This document shows, one piece after another, positions 25,215 to 36,826 of a stretch of DNA of 64,000 nt. The notes under the pieces were generated by a model, which searched no databases, was not told the DNA's origin, and saw nothing but the letters and a program-made list of their open reading frames with translations. A program made the translations under genes and the position numbers. Each line of letters opens with the position of its first letter. Within the stretch, counting starts at the first letter, position 1. Origin of the DNA: Pelagibacterium lentulum. Lineage in GTDB: Bacteria > Pseudomonadota > Alphaproteobacteria > Rhizobiales > Devosiaceae. Where the stretch lies: NCBI RefSeq assembly GCF_003992625.1, contig NZ_RZMW01000048.1:186001-250000 (forward strand). Direction: 5' to 3'.

Positions 25215-26426
25215 TTGACCGATATCGATCGGTCCGTTGCCGCGCCTGTTGCGGGCGATCAATCGCGCCTTCGCGCCGCTGGCGAAAGCCAGCCGTTGCG
25301 TGGCGCCGAGGTTGCCGCAAAGGCCCGTAATGGGCCCAATACAGGCCAAAGGCGGACTCCCGCTCAACTGGCGAAGGAAGGGCGAAAGCGTCGCGTCGCG
25401 ACCTATGCCGCCCTAGATCTTGGCACAAACAACTGTCGCCTTTTGATTGCGCGCCCATCCGAAAACGGCTTTCGGGTACTTGATGGGTTTTCGCGCATTG
25501 TGCGGCTTGGCGAAGGCTTGTCCCAATCGGGGCGCTTGTCCGAACAGGCCATGAAACGCACCATCGAAGCGCTCAAGCTGTGCAGCAACAAGCTCGCGCT
25601 CCACGATGGGGTGAAGGCGCGTCTTATCGCAACCGAGGCGTGCCGTTCGGCGGAAAATTCGGCCTTGTTTCTCAGTCGCGTTAAGCGGGAAACCGGGCTG
25701 CAGTTTGAGGTCGTGGATCGCAAGACCGAAGCCCAACTCGCTGTCACCGGCTGCGCCGATCTGATCGATGCGCAAGCACCCGGTGCACTGCTTTTCGACA
25801 TCGGCGGCGGCTCATCGGAGCTGGCCTGGCTCGATTTTCGTGGCGGGCGCCCCAAGAACCAGGGCAAGACGGCAGCCTCTATCCGGTCCTGGCAATCGCT
25901 TCCCGTGGGTGTGGTGTCCATCGCTGAAAAGTTCGGCGGCATCGACGTGACGCCGGAGATTTTCGAGGCCATGGTGTCCCATGTGCGCGATCAGTTGCGC
26001 CATTTCCGCGGGCGGGACAAGTTGCGCGAGATGCTCAAGTCCCATCCACTGCATTTCCTTGGTACGTCGGGAACTGTAACCACGCTTGCAGGCCTTCATC
26101 TGGGGCTTGAGCGCTATGAGCGGTCCAAGGTCGATGGGCTATGGATGCGCGCTGAGGATGTGGACGCGACCATGCGCGTGCTGCTGTCGATGAATTATGA
26201 GCGCCGCATGGCCAATCCCTGTATCGGGCGTGAGCGCGCGGATCTTGTAATCCCCGGCTGCGCCATATTTGAGGCAATCCGCCGCGAATGGCCATGCGAA
26301 CGTATTCGCGTCGCAGATCGTGGTTTGCGCGAAGGTATTCTGGTGACCATGATGTCGGAAGACAGGGTGTGGCTGCGCGCACGCAACCGCCGTACAAGAC
26401 GCGGAGGCATGCGCAATGCCAAATAA
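25215..26426 (+). CDS. Ppx/GppA family phosphatase
   Basis: This is a 403-residue member of the exopolyphosphatase/pppGpp phosphatase family (actin-like ATPase fold). Motifs are [15 protein letters not shown] near 66-80 (phosphate loop 1) and [15 protein letters not shown] near 192-206 (loop 2), plus [18 protein letters not shown] near 278-295. A low-complexity 60-residue N-terminal extension precedes the domain. The start is a TTG with GGAGAT about 10 bases upstream; an internal start is possible. It overlaps rlmE, a pairing common in alphaproteobacteria. Substrate is polyphosphate or pppGpp; sequence cannot decide. Confidence 0.9.
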   Translation: MTDIDRSVAAPVAGDQSRLRAAGESQPLRGAEVAAKARNGPNTGQRRTPAQLAKEGRKRRVATYAALDLGTNNCRLLIARPSENGFRVLDGFSRIVRLGEGLSQSGRLSEQAMKRTIEALKLCSNKLALHDGVKARLIATEACRSAENSALFLSRVKRETGLQFEVVDRKTEAQLAVTGCADLIDAQAPGALLFDIGGGSSELAWLDFRGGRPKNQGKTAASIRSWQSLPVGVVSIAEKFGGIDVTPEIFEAMVSHVRDQLRHFRGRDKLREMLKSHPLHFLGTSGTVTTLAGLHLGLERYERSKVDGLWMRAEDVDATMRVLLSMNYERRMANPCIGRERADLVIPGCAIFEAIRREWPCERIRVADRGLREGILVTMMSEDRVWLRARNRRTRRGGMRNAK

Positions 26427-27132
26427 ACCAACCGGCAAGGGGAGCGGCCGCCGGGGCGAGCGCGACCTGAAAACCCGCGTGAAGACGGCACGCAAGCGCA
26501 AAACCTCATCGACCCTCTGGCTGCAGCGCCAGCTCAACGACCCCTATGTTGCCAAGGCACGCGCCGAAGGCTATCGTGCGCGCTCGGCCTATAAGCTTAT
26601 CGAGCTTGACGAAAAATATAAGTTGCTCAAGCCCGGTATGCGTGTTGTCGATCTTGGTGCGGCGCCGGGCGGCTGGTGCCAGGTTGCGGTAAAGGCGGTC
26701 AAGTCCGACCCGGAAAACCCGACCGTTATCGGCATTGATTATCTGGAGATGGACCCTGTTCCCGGGGCCAGGCTCTTGCAAAAGGACTTTACCGAGGACG
26801 ACGCTCCCGAGGCGCTCATCGCAGCGCTTGGCGGACACAAGGCCGATATCGTTCTATCCGACATGGCTGAGCCGACTACAGGCCACCGGCCGACCGACCA
26901 TTTGCGGATTATCGCGCTGGTCGAAATCGCCGCAGATTTCGCGCTCGACGTTCTGGCGCCGGGCGGCACTTTTATCGCCAAGGTCTTTCAAGGCGGCACC
27001 GAGCATGAAATCCTCGGCATGCTCAAGCGCAATTTTACATCGACTTTTCACGCAAAACCACCTGCCAGCCGGTCCGATTCAGCGGAGACCTACCTGGTGG
27101 CGCGCGGGTTCAAAGGTACGCGGCAGGATTAG
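26416..27132 (+). CDS. rlmE: 23S rRNA (uridine-2'-O)-methyltransferase RlmE
   Basis: This is a 238-residue FtsJ/RrmJ methyltransferase that methylates U2552 in the ribosomal A-loop. It has the SAM-binding [13 protein letters not shown] near 77-89, the catalytic Lys in [15 protein letters not shown] near 55-69, Asp in [16 protein letters not shown] near 147-162 and Lys in FIAKVFQGG near 187-195, matching the K-D-K-E tetrad. A basic N-terminus ([22 protein letters not shown]) suits RNA binding. It starts inside the Ppx/GppA gene, 11 bases before its stop. Confidence 0.95.
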   Translation: MPNKPTGKGSGRRGERDLKTRVKTARKRKTSSTLWLQRQLNDPYVAKARAEGYRARSAYKLIELDEKYKLLKPGMRVVDLGAAPGGWCQVAVKAVKSDPENPTVIGIDYLEMDPVPGARLLQKDFTEDDAPEALIAALGGHKADIVLSDMAEPTTGHRPTDHLRIIALVEIAADFALDVLAPGGTFIAKVFQGGTEHEILGMLKRNFTSTFHAKPPASRSDSAETYLVARGFKGTRQD

Positions 27133-27136
27133 GCAT

Positions 27137-28675
27137 TCAAAATCTTGGCGCGCGTCCTTCGCTGCCTTCGCTGCGGGACCGTTCGAGCGCCGCTTCGCGT
27201 TGCTCTTTGGTAAGATGGCCCGAAACCGCGGCGCCTGCATCTTTGCTCAGGCGCAAAAAGGGCAGGGCGGCAAATAGCGAAACGATTGCCACGACAAAAA
27301 AGGCGATGTGGAAGTCTTCAAGCTGGATTTGCCCGCCATGCCTGTGCGCGCTGATCTCCAGAACGCCACCTGCGAGCGCGACACCCAGTGCCGTGGCCAG
27401 AGGGCGGACCACTGTTGAAATGGCGGTGGCCTGACCCGCTTCGCTCTCCTTGATCTGGGAAAGCCCAAGAGCATGCTGGCCGGTAAAATAGGATGAGCGG
27501 ATAAGCCCCGCGCACAGGATTACCGTCATCATCACCGCCACCGGCGTTTCGGGCGTGAAGGTGCCCTTTATGGCAATGGCGATTGCTGAAACGACAGCGC
27601 CAATCAAAAGGACGTTTCTGAAACCGAACGCCGAAAAGATCGACTTGGCGAAGAATTTCGTAATCAGTGCTCCGAGCGCCCCGATAAAGGTAATCATGCC
27701 CGATTCAAACGGGGTCATGCCGAAACTGAGTTGGAGCATTAGCGGCAGCAGAAACGGAATGGCACCCACCCCGACAAGAAAGATGGCCGTGCCCACAATA
27801 GACGCGCGAAATGCGGGTTCGCGGAACATTTTCGGGTCGAGCAGCGGCGTTTCAGTTCGGTTCGCGTGAAGCCAATAGGCAACACCGGCACTGAGCCCAA
27901 CAACGGTCGAAACGATGGCCACCCACAGCGGCAGTACCGGCAGGCTCAGCAGCGACAGCCCGAACAGGGTTCCGGCAAACGCAATTGCAACGAGAATGAA
28001 GCCGGGAAAATCCATGCGGCGCAATGGTCCGGATTCAATCTCAGGCAAAAAGCGCTGGATCATCACAAGTCCGGCAAGCCCGATCGGTACGTTGATCAAA
28101 AATATCCAGTGCCAACTGAAAAAGGTTGTCAAAAACCCTCCAACCGGCGGCCCGACCGTTGGCGCGACGAGCGCAGGAATTGTCAGCCACGCCATGGCAT
28201 TGACCAGTTCGGTGCGCGGGGTCGAACGGAACAGGATAAGCCGCGCGAGCGGGCTCATCATCGCACCGCCGACTCCCTTGAAAAAGCGGGCGAATACGAA
28301 TTCATGCAGCGACCCGGCAAAGGCACAGGCGACCGACCCGAGAACGAAAATCACGATGGCAGCCATGAAGACGCGCTTGGCGCCGTATTTGTCTGCCATC
28401 CATGCGCTGATGGGAATGAAAATCGCCAGTGCCACGAAATAAGCGGTGAAAGCAAGTTTGAGGGCCACCGGCGTAGTGCCGATGTCGGCTGCGATTGCAG
28501 GCAGGGATGTAGCGATAACGGTCGCATCCATGTTCTCCATGAACAGGGCGACCGCCAGCACAAGCGGAACAATACGGGTCAAGGAACTGGGCCAGTCCGG
28601 GCAAATCTGTGAGTCGTTTGCGCTATAGTGAACTTTGAGTACGGCTTTGGCAAATACCCGCTTGCCATCTTGCAT
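27137..28675 (-). CDS. MFS transporter, DHA2/EmrB-type multidrug exporter
   Basis: This is an approximately 512-residue, 14-helix major facilitator. Helix 1 holds LFMENMDATVIATSLPAIAADIG near 42-64, and ISAWMADKYGAKRVFMAAI near 87-105 is the MFS loop 2-3 motif; motif C-like GPPVGGFLTTFFSWHWIFLINVPIG near 174-198 marks exporters. A cytoplasmic tail is rich in charged residues. The start at 28675 has a weak ribosome site and the first ~30 residues are not family-like, so the true start may be later. It converges with rlmE after only 4 bp. Substrate unknown. Confidence 0.88.
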   Translation of the reverse strand: MQDGKRVFAKAVLKVHYSANDSQICPDWPSSLTRIVPLVLAVALFMENMDATVIATSLPAIAADIGTTPVALKLAFTAYFVALAIFIPISAWMADKYGAKRVFMAAIVIFVLGSVACAFAGSLHEFVFARFFKGVGGAMMSPLARLILFRSTPRTELVNAMAWLTIPALVAPTVGPPVGGFLTTFFSWHWIFLINVPIGLAGLVMIQRFLPEIESGPLRRMDFPGFILVAIAFAGTLFGLSLLSLPVLPLWVAIVSTVVGLSAGVAYWLHANRTETPLLDPKMFREPAFRASIVGTAIFLVGVGAIPFLLPLMLQLSFGMTPFESGMITFIGALGALITKFFAKSIFSAFGFRNVLLIGAVVSAIAIAIKGTFTPETPVAVMMTVILCAGLIRSSYFTGQHALGLSQIKESEAGQATAISTVVRPLATALGVALAGGVLEISAHRHGGQIQLEDFHIAFFVVAIVSLFAALPFLRLSKDAGAAVSGHLTKEQREAALERSRSEGSEGRAPRF

Positions 28676-28768
28676 TTAGTAGAGAAAATCGAACTAATTG
28701 GCGTCTGACGCGTTGATCCATAGGCCAGACAAATGGCAAAATCATAAAGCGCATCATTTGGGGGTACC

Positions 28769-29716
28769 ATGACGCCGCGGCGCTATCATCTGTTTCTCAA
28801 TACGCAATCGGGAACGGTGCAGGCCGCCGGGATCACCGAAAAAATGCTTTACGACGCGTTTGTTGCGCGCGGGCTTGATGTGGTAATCGAAAAAAACCCC
28901 GAGGCAGGCTTTGCCGAACGTGTCGAAAGCGCTCTTGCGAGCGATACCGAGGTTGTTGTTGCAGCAGGAGGCGATGGCACGGTCACAGGCCTTGGTGCCG
29001 CAATGCATGAGAGTGGCAAGGCCATGGCCATCCTGCCCCTGGGCACTGCCAACCTCCTTGCGCGAGATCTTAGTATCCCGCTTGATATCAATGAATGGCT
29101 CGATGCTTTGCCCACCATGACCGAGCATCATATTGACGTCTGCACCGTCAATGGCGAACCGTTTCTGCATAAGGTTGTCATTGGCTTGATCCCGGATCTG
29201 GCCGCAGGTCGTGAGCGTATTCGTGGCGGCGGCTTTCGTGCATTACTGGGATTTTTAAGCTATTTCGTCCGACGCGTGGCGCGCGCGCGGCGCTTCGCGC
29301 TGGAGATAACCACAAGCAAGGGCGAAACACGTATCGAGCGAGTGCAGGCACTTGCGGTTGCTTCCAATGCCTATGACGAAGCGCCGGGGCATTTCTTCTC
29401 GCGCGAAAGGCTCAATGCCGGATTTCTGACGCTCTATGTTCTGCGGCATCTTACTCTGGGAAAGATGATAAAGCTGGCCGCAGGCATGTTGATCGGCAAC
29501 TGGAAGCAGGATGAGGAACTGGAGATCGAGGCGGTGCAGGCCGTTTCCATCAGGTCGAAAAAGCCCCGGCTTCAAGTAATGATCGATGGCGAGGTGGAGA
29601 GCATCGCCACGCCGCTCAACTTTGCTATTCGGCCACGCAGTCTCACTGTGCTTGCGCCACCGGCGCCTGATGAACCACGAGCAACGTTCAACGAACTTCA
29701 AGCCGGGGAGGTCTGA
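28769..29716 (+). CDS. Diacylglycerol/lipid kinase family protein
   Basis: This is a 315-residue member of the DagK catalytic-domain (YegS/DgkB/LCB5) family. It has the nucleotide-binding AAGGDGTVTGLGAAM near 69-83 and AILPLGTANLLARDL near 89-103, and a C-terminal beta-rich domain with VMIDGEV near 271-277. It likely phosphorylates a lipid at the cytoplasmic membrane face. It precedes a phosphoesterase gene with 4 bp between stop and start. It is divergent from the MFS gene. Confidence 0.9.
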   Translation: MTPRRYHLFLNTQSGTVQAAGITEKMLYDAFVARGLDVVIEKNPEAGFAERVESALASDTEVVVAAGGDGTVTGLGAAMHESGKAMAILPLGTANLLARDLSIPLDINEWLDALPTMTEHHIDVCTVNGEPFLHKVVIGLIPDLAAGRERIRGGGFRALLGFLSYFVRRVARARRFALEITTSKGETRIERVQALAVASNAYDEAPGHFFSRERLNAGFLTLYVLRHLTLGKMIKLAAGMLIGNWKQDEELEIEAVQAVSIRSKKPRLQVMIDGEVESIATPLNFAIRPRSLTVLAPPAPDEPRATFNELQAGEV

Positions 29717-29720
29717 TCAT

Positions 29721-30551
29721 ATGCGGCTGGTTCACCTGTCGGATCTGCATTTTGGCAAGCATGACGATGCCGTGGTCGAAAGTTTTGCCAATGAGATTAC
29801 CGGGCAAAAGCCCGATTTGATCGTGGTCAGTGGCGATTTCACCCAGATTGGCAGTCGAAAGGAATTTCAAAAGGCACGCGAGTTCATCAAAACCTTGCCG
29901 GCGCCGGTTTTTGCGGTCCCCGGCAACCACGATGTGCCCGAACGCAATCTGATCAAGCGCTTCATAAATCCCTATGGCCATTACAAGCGCTATATCGATG
30001 CCGATCTTGAGCCTTTTGCGGTCTATGACAATGTTGCGCTGTCCGGCCTTCGGACGTCACGCCGAGCGAGGGCGAGTCTGAACTGGTCCGATGGTACAAT
30101 CAGCAAGAGTCAGCTGCAAATGCTGGAACAGCGCTTTGCCAATGTGCCCGAGGATACGGTCAAGGTCGTCGTTGCCCATCATCCCCTTATGCATCCTGAG
30201 GAGCCGATGGCCCGGCATCAGCGCCGGGTCAAGCGGGCCGACCTCGCGCTTGAGACTTTTGCGCGGATCGGCGTGCGCCTTGTGTTATCCGGCCATTTCC
30301 ATCTCGCTTACGTCAGAAAGCATGGTGATGCCCCGGAGGAAGTGGCCGAGGATATGCCGACAGGCGTGCGCCGCGCCGCTGTCGCTCTAATTCTTGTTGC
30401 ACAAGCCGCGTCATCGACCTCCACGCGCCTGCGCGGCGAACCCAACGCCTATAATGTGATCGATATCGACAAGGGTGAAATCGTGATCGATGTGCGCGAA
30501 TGGCGCGACGGCGGCTGGATTACGCGTGAAAAGGCAAAAGAAGCCGCCTGA
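29721..30551 (+). CDS. Calcineurin-like metallophosphoesterase
   Basis: This is a 276-residue protein with all class motifs: HLSDLHFGK at 5-13, VSGDFTQ near 38-44, VPGNHDVPE near 68-76, VVAHHPL near 154-160 and LSGHFHLAYV near 193-202. These residues bind a dinuclear metal centre. The ATG at 29721 is preceded by GGGGAGG; upstream in-frame starts lie inside the lipid kinase gene. Family members hydrolyse cyclic nucleotides, phospholipid head groups or UDP-diacylglucosamine; the tandem with a lipid kinase suggests phospholipid turnover. Confidence 0.9.
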   Translation: MRLVHLSDLHFGKHDDAVVESFANEITGQKPDLIVVSGDFTQIGSRKEFQKAREFIKTLPAPVFAVPGNHDVPERNLIKRFINPYGHYKRYIDADLEPFAVYDNVALSGLRTSRRARASLNWSDGTISKSQLQMLEQRFANVPEDTVKVVVAHHPLMHPEEPMARHQRRVKRADLALETFARIGVRLVLSGHFHLAYVRKHGDAPEEVAEDMPTGVRRAAVALILVAQAASSTSTRLRGEPNAYNVIDIDKGEIVIDVREWRDGGWITREKAKEAA

Positions 30552-30740
30552 CGCGATATGTGAACAGCAAACCTCCGTGCCTTCGCGCGCCCCGCCGGAG
30601 GGCCAGCGTAGCGCATAGGCGCCGACCTAGCGCTGTCATGCGCGGAGCGATGCGGTCCGTGAGGCAGAGTAAAGCCAGTGAGGCGGATCCGTATCGCAAA
30701 TTGATCACGCGTCTCCCACTTCCCAAACCTGCTTTCCGGT

Positions 30741-30798
30741 GTTATTGACCCTCGCCAACCCAAACCGGCGGGTTGAGTCTCCCCGACCGGTCAATAAC
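30741..30798. promoter_or_regulatory. Large stem-loop upstream of guaB
   Basis: GTTATTGACC at 30741-30750 is the exact reverse complement of GGTCAATAAC at 30789-30798. Inside are a second stem (CTC, then AACCC, 30751-30761, against GGGTT-GAG, 30770-30777) and an asymmetric GCC bulge. It ends 47 bases before guaB and has no U tract. It may be a terminator for the upstream gene, an operator or a structured leader. Confidence 0.45.
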
Positions 30799-30824
30799 CA
30801 TTCACATTCATCTGATTTTGATGA

Positions 30825-32347
<1,523 letters not shown>

Positions 32348-32348
<1 letters not shown>

Positions 32349-32779
32349 TGACGGCCACCGGCCTAGCTCTGGCGCTGGCGCTATGGGCACAGGGTTTGAT
32401 CGTTTTTGCGATCATTCCCGTGCTCTATCAGCGCCGCATTCCGCGCGTCATGCGCGGCGAGGTTAAGGTGCGAGACATTGCACTTGATACGTCCAACTGG
32501 CCAAATGACGCAAAGCAGGCGGCAAACGCCTATGCCAACCAGTTCGAGTTGCCCGTCTTGCTTTTCGTTGCGGGCGGCCTGACCCTCTGGCTCGGCGCGA
32601 CGTGGTGGGAAGTGGCGTTGTGCTGGATATTTGTCCTCAGCCGCGCCGCTCACGCCTATATCCACGTAACGGAAAATCACGTTTTCAACCGCTTCAAGGC
32701 CTATGCTGTGGGGGTTGTTGTTATGGCCGCGCTGTGGCTGACACTGGGCGTGCGCCTGATGATAGCGGGATTTGCCTGA
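32348..32779 (+). CDS. MAPEG family membrane protein
   Basis: This is a 143-residue protein with four hydrophobic helices, typical of the MAPEG (eicosanoid/glutathione metabolism) family: N-terminal LALALALWAQGLIVFAIIPV, QAANAYANQFELPVLLFVAGGL near 57-78 and a C-terminal RAAHAYIHVTENHVFNRF near 98-115. It overlaps guaB and the rsmB-like gene by one base each (TGATG), a tight translational chain. Function in bacteria is unclear; the glutathione-related role is only a family label. Confidence 0.85.
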
Positions 32780-34074
32780 TGCGGCTACCAGGGCGGATAG
32801 CGGCCGCAATCGAAATTCTCGAAGATATGGAGCGGCGCAAGCGCCCTGCATCCGAAGCACTAAAGGGCTGGGCACTCGATCATCGATTTGCCGGGGCAGG
32901 GGATCGCGCCGCCATCGGCAATCTCGTCTATGACGCGCTGAGAAAGCGGGCGAGCCACGCCCACAGGATGGGAAGCGATAGTCCGCGCGCGCTCGTGCTT
33001 TCGGTCGTGGTCAATGACTGGCATCAGGATCTGAAGTCCTTGAATCAGGACTTTAGCTCCGATCGTTTCGCCCCTGAATCGATTTCGGAGGCAGAGGCAG
33101 CAAGCCTTTGTTCTGACTCCGCTTTTGATGGCGCCCCGGATCACATCAAGGCCGATGTTCCCGAATGGCTGACCGCCTCGCTGGCGCGAGGCTTTGGCAG
33201 CGATTGGATCGCGCAAGGGCAGGGCATGACGACGCGCCCGCCACTCGATATGCGCGTCAATAGCCTGAAATCCAACGCCGATCGTGTAAAAAAATCGCTG
33301 GCCCGCTTCGCACCCCTCAGTTGTGCGACTGCTCCCGAAGGCTTGCGCATTGTGTCCGGTCCCCGTGATGCGCGAACGGCAAACGTTCAGGCGGACGAGG
33401 GCTACCAGAAAGGCTGGTTCGAAATACAGGACGAAGGCAGTCAGCTTGTGGCGCTGCTTTCGGGTGCCAAGGCGGGACAGCAGGTGTTGGATCTTTGCGC
33501 AGGTGCTGGCGGAAAATCGCTGGCCATGGCCGCCGCAATGGGCAATTCCGGTCAAATTTTCGCCTATGATGCGGACCGAAACCGGCTGGCACCGATCCAT
33601 GAACGGCTCAAGCGTAACGGCGTGCGCAATGTTCAGGTGCGCAACCCTGACGCCGGCGCGCTTGATGACCTTGCTGCGCGGATGGACCGGGTGGTCGTAG
33701 ATGCGCCTTGTACCGGCACCGGCACATGGCGACGCAGGCCAGATACCAAGTGGAAGCTCACACCGGATCAACTCGAGGCGCGTATGGCAGAACAGGCTGC
33801 CGTACTCGATGAGGCCGTTCGGTTCGTCAGGCCGGGCGGCGCGTTGATCTACATTACCTGCTCGATCTTGCCCGAAGAAAACGACGATCAAATCGAGGCG
33901 TTCCTGAAACGCCACGAGGACTTTGCACTCGGCAATCTGGTCGTGCGCTGGGATGAACTGTTTGCACGTTCTTCGGCCAGACCTGTCAGCAACAACGGCA
34001 AGACTTTGACCTTGACGCCCGCCTCAACAGACACCGATGGGTTCTATTGCGCGTTGCTGGAGAGGGCACGCTGA
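32779..34074 (+). CDS. rsmB: RsmB/NOP family RNA (cytosine-5) methyltransferase
   Basis: This is a 431-residue protein: an N-terminal NusB-like helical region (about residues 1-80) and a C-terminal methyltransferase. It has EIQDEGSQLVALL near 214-226, the SAM site LDLCAGAGGKSLAMA near 237-251, the catalytic cysteine motif VDAPCTGTGTWRRRPDTKW near 305-323 and the second cysteine in ITCSILPEEND near 356-366. This matches 16S rRNA C967 methylation by RsmB. The start at 32779 overlaps the MAPEG stop; a longer open frame from 32602 is inside that gene. Confidence 0.88.
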   Translation: MRLPGRIAAAIEILEDMERRKRPASEALKGWALDHRFAGAGDRAAIGNLVYDALRKRASHAHRMGSDSPRALVLSVVVNDWHQDLKSLNQDFSSDRFAPESISEAEAASLCSDSAFDGAPDHIKADVPEWLTASLARGFGSDWIAQGQGMTTRPPLDMRVNSLKSNADRVKKSLARFAPLSCATAPEGLRIVSGPRDARTANVQADEGYQKGWFEIQDEGSQLVALLSGAKAGQQVLDLCAGAGGKSLAMAAAMGNSGQIFAYDADRNRLAPIHERLKRNGVRNVQVRNPDAGALDDLAARMDRVVVDAPCTGTGTWRRRPDTKWKLTPDQLEARMAEQAAVLDEAVRFVRPGGALIYITCSILPEENDDQIEAFLKRHEDFALGNLVVRWDELFARSSARPVSNNGKTLTLTPASTDTDGFYCALLERAR

Positions 34075-34469
34075 TGAATGCGCGTTGGGCAATCGGAGCG
34101 ATATTTGCTGGCATTGCGGTCGTCTTTGCAATTTTTGCAGCAATTGGATGGGCTATTTGGACCGCAATACCGGAACCGGCGACACGCCATGCCTCGAGTT
34201 CCCCATCGACCGAGCGCACGCTTCATCTTTTCGAGGTCTGCTTTGAGGAATCCTGCGTCCATCAGGCAATTCTTGAATTGCCGAGCGTGGAGGGGCCGAG
34301 GGTGCAGATCCGATGTGGTCTCGATATCGCTGCTGAGCGTCCGGTCTTTGAAGAGGTCGATGTTGAGTGGGCCGATGATGAGAATGCGGTCGACATTCAT
34401 TATGCGACGGCAGACAGCGGGGAAATGACATATAGCCTCGATTTTACGCGCGATTGCGTGGGCGACTGA
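34074..34469 (+). CDS. Hypothetical membrane-anchored protein
   Basis: This is a 131-residue protein I do not recognise. One N-terminal hydrophobic helix (IGAIFAGIAVVFAIFAAIGWAIW, about residues 6-28) is followed by an acidic, beta-rich, probably periplasmic domain with three cysteines near 57, 62 and 83 plus one near the C-terminus. The ATG overlaps the rsmB-like stop as TGATG, so it belongs to the same coupled operon. An in-frame start at 34047 is inside rsmB and unlikely. Confidence 0.7.
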   Translation: MNARWAIGAIFAGIAVVFAIFAAIGWAIWTAIPEPATRHASSSPSTERTLHLFEVCFEESCVHQAILELPSVEGPRVQIRCGLDIAAERPVFEEVDVEWADDENAVDIHYATADSGEMTYSLDFTRDCVGD

Positions 34470-34501
34470 ACCAACGATCACGTTCGGGCGTTAAAACCGA
34501 C

Positions 34502-34984
34502 ATGGAAGCAACGCTCGATTCCCTTCGTAAACCGGGTCCACTGATAGCCCTTATTGCCTTTTTGATGGTGGTGCTTGGCGTGGGCACACTGATCGGAACG
34601 CAAACCGCGCCCGGCGCATGGTATGAGGCGCTAGAAAAGCCGCCGTTTAATCCGCCGAACTGGGTGTTTGGGCCGGTTTGGTTCTTCCTATATATCCTGA
34701 TTGCGATAGCCGGCTGGCGAACAGCGTTGCGCGAGCCCATCGGCATCGCGATGGCTTTGTGGATTGGTCAGATTCTGTTGAACTGGGCATGGTCACCAAC
34801 CTTCTTTCAGGCGCAGATGCTATGGGGCGCCTTGGCAATTATCATACCCATGCTCGGTGCTATTGTCGGCTTCATCCTCGTCAGTTGGTCCCGCGATAAG
34901 ATGGCTGCGTTGTGCTTTGTGCCATATGCTGGGTGGGTAACTTTTGCCACTTTGCTCAACGGTTCGCTTGCCGTTCTGAACTGA
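34502..34984 (+). CDS. TspO/MBR family protein
   Basis: This is a 160-residue membrane protein with five hydrophobic helices. It has the family loop TAPGAWYEALEKPPFNPPNWVFGPVWFFLY near 37-66, aromatic-rich NWAWSPTFF near 97-105 and the C-terminal PYAGWVTFATLLNGSLAVLN. Bacterial TspO binds porphyrins and is linked to tetrapyrrole and redox control. The ATG at 34502 has a weak ribosome site, and the gene lies 32 bp after the hypothetical gene. Confidence 0.9.
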   Translation: MEATLDSLRKPGPLIALIAFLMVVLGVGTLIGTQTAPGAWYEALEKPPFNPPNWVFGPVWFFLYILIAIAGWRTALREPIGIAMALWIGQILLNWAWSPTFFQAQMLWGALAIIIPMLGAIVGFILVSWSRDKMAALCFVPYAGWVTFATLLNGSLAVLN

Positions 34985-35263
34985 TAGAAGTCTATGTGAA
35001 ATATATTTTAACTGCGACGCCTTCAAACCATACCACCCCGGATGCGAGGGACATCCAGGGTGGCAGCAAAAGGCCTTAGGGGCATGGGACGCACTTGGCC
35101 TTTTGTCCGGGACGCGCAGGAAGGGACGAGGGACTGCGCTGGACCCGTTTTTGATATGTGCCCAGAGAACGCGACAAGGCGGGATCGGTTGCAGCGTCAG
35201 GAAATTTATTCTGCGGTGCAGCTTGCCATTGCCTGAACGCGCGATTCCGATTAAAGCCTCGCC
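34985..35263. other. Intergenic leader of guaA with two hairpins
   Basis: No gene is seen. A stem with a symmetrical internal loop (CCACCC, GATG against CATC, GGGTGG) spans 35033-35063. A second, AAAAGGCC (35068-35075) with GGCCTTTT (35097-35104), runs into TTTTGTCC and may end the tspO transcript on the plus strand. Confidence 0.4.
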
Positions 35264-36826
35264 ATGCAGAACCACGCGCCTTCAGACACAATCCTCATCG
35301 TTGATTTCGGATCGCAGGTTACCCAGCTTATTGCCCGCCGGGTGCGCGAAACCGGGGTCTATTGCGAAATTCACCCCTTCAGCGCGGCTGTCGCGGCGCT
35401 CGAAACCCTTCAACCCAAAGGCATCATTCTTTCCGGTGGCCCGGCCAGCGTCATTGATGACGGTTCGCCGCAGGTTGATCCAAAGCTACTCGAGTATGGT
35501 GTGCCGGTCCTCGGCATTTGCTACGGACAGCAAGCCATGTGCGTGGCACTCGATGGAGTTGTCGAGCAGGGTTATGTCCGTGAATTCGGGCGGGCCGAGG
35601 TCAAGATCGAAAAGGACTGCGCGCTTTACGATGGCGTATGGGAGCTCGATCATTCCTATCAGGTCTGGATGAGCCACGGCGACAAGGTGTCCAAAATACC
35701 GGCGGGCTTTGAAGTCGTCGGCACGTCTCCGGGCGCCCCCTTCGCGATGATCGCCGACGAGAATCGCAAGTTCTATGGGGTGCAATTTCACCCGGAGGTC
35801 GTGCATACGCCGGACGGCGCAAAGCTCTACGCCAATTTCGTCCACAAGATCTGCGGTTGCGATGCAAGCTGGACCATGGCTGCCTATCGCGAGCAGGCTA
35901 TTGCGGCCATCCGTGCGCAGGTGGGCGATCAGAAGGTTATTTGCGGGCTTTCCGGGGGCGTGGACTCATCGGTGGCTGCGGTCCTGATCCATGAGGCGAT
36001 AGGCGATCAGCTCACCTGCATCTTCGTCGATCATGGTCTGCTCCGGAAAAATGAAGCTGATGAAGTCGTCAGCATGTTCCGCCATCAATACAATATTCCG
36101 CTGGTGCATGTAGATGCCTCCAAGGAATTTATAGGCGAACTCGAAGGCGTGGTAGAGCCAGAAGCCAAGCGCAAGATCATCGGGCGCTTGTTTATCGAGA
36201 CCTTCGAGAAGGAAGCCATGAAGATCGGCGGGGTAAAGTTCCTCGCCCAGGGCACGCTCTATCCCGATGTGATCGAGTCCGTTTCCTTCACCGGCGGGCC
36301 AAGCGTTACGATCAAGAGCCATCACAATGTTGGTGGATTGCCTGCACGCATGAACATGGAACTTGTTGAGCCGCTTCGTGAGCTTTTCAAGGACGAAGTG
36401 CGCAAACTCGGTCGCGAACTTGGGCTGCCGGAACATTTTGTCGGTCGCCACCCATTCCCCGGACCGGGGCTGGCCATCCGGCTGCCGGGCGGCGTCACGC
36501 GCGAAAAGCTCGACATTCTGCGCCAGGCTGACGCGATCTATCTCGAAGAGATTCGCAAGGCCGGGCTTTACGACACCATCTGGCAAGCATTCGCAGTCCT
36601 GCTGCCGGTTCAGACCGTGGGCGTGATGGGGGATGGGCGCACCTATGAAAGCGTCTGCGCACTGCGTGCAGTCACCTCGGTCGATGGCATGACAGCCGAT
36701 TTCTTCCCGTTTGACATGAATGTGCTCGGTCGCACGGCCACGCGCATCATCAACGAAGTCAAGGGCATCAACCGCGTCGTTTACGATGTGACTTCAAAGC
36801 CGCCGGGAACAATCGAGTGGGAGTAG
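35264..36826 (+). CDS. guaA: GMP synthase (glutamine-hydrolysing)
   Basis: This is a 520-residue enzyme that converts XMP to GMP. It has the class I glutamine amidotransferase domain with Cys in [11 protein letters not shown] near 80-90 and His-Glu in QFHPEVVHT near 174-182, the ATP pyrophosphatase PP-loop [10 protein letters not shown] near 229-238, and the C-terminal dimerisation domain ending GTIEWE. The stop codon is TAG. The last ten bases (GAGTGGGAGT) recur at 47037, where the following two bases give TGA; this marks guaA as an island insertion site. Confidence 0.97.
   Translation: MQNHAPSDTILIVDFGSQVTQLIARRVRETGVYCEIHPFSAAVAALETLQPKGIILSGGPASVIDDGSPQVDPKLLEYGVPVLGICYGQQAMCVALDGVVEQGYVREFGRAEVKIEKDCALYDGVWELDHSYQVWMSHGDKVSKIPAGFEVVGTSPGAPFAMIADENRKFYGVQFHPEVVHTPDGAKLYANFVHKICGCDASWTMAAYREQAIAAIRAQVGDQKVICGLSGGVDSSVAAVLIHEAIGDQLTCIFVDHGLLRKNEADEVVSMFRHQYNIPLVHVDASKEFIGELEGVVEPEAKRKIIGRLFIETFEKEAMKIGGVKFLAQGTLYPDVIESVSFTGGPSVTIKSHHNVGGLPARMNMELVEPLRELFKDEVRKLGRELGLPEHFVGRHPFPGPGLAIRLPGGVTREKLDILRQADAIYLEEIRKAGLYDTIWQAFAVLLPVQTVGVMGDGRTYESVCALRAVTSVDGMTADFFPFDMNVLGRTATRIINEVKGINRVVYDVTSKPPGTIEWE
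36815..36826. other. Putative left attachment site in guaA 3' end
   Basis: GAGTGGGAGTAG, the last three sense codons and stop of guaA. Its first ten bases are repeated exactly at 47037-47046. The guaA 3' end is a known integration hotspot for tyrosine-recombinase islands. Confidence 0.6.
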
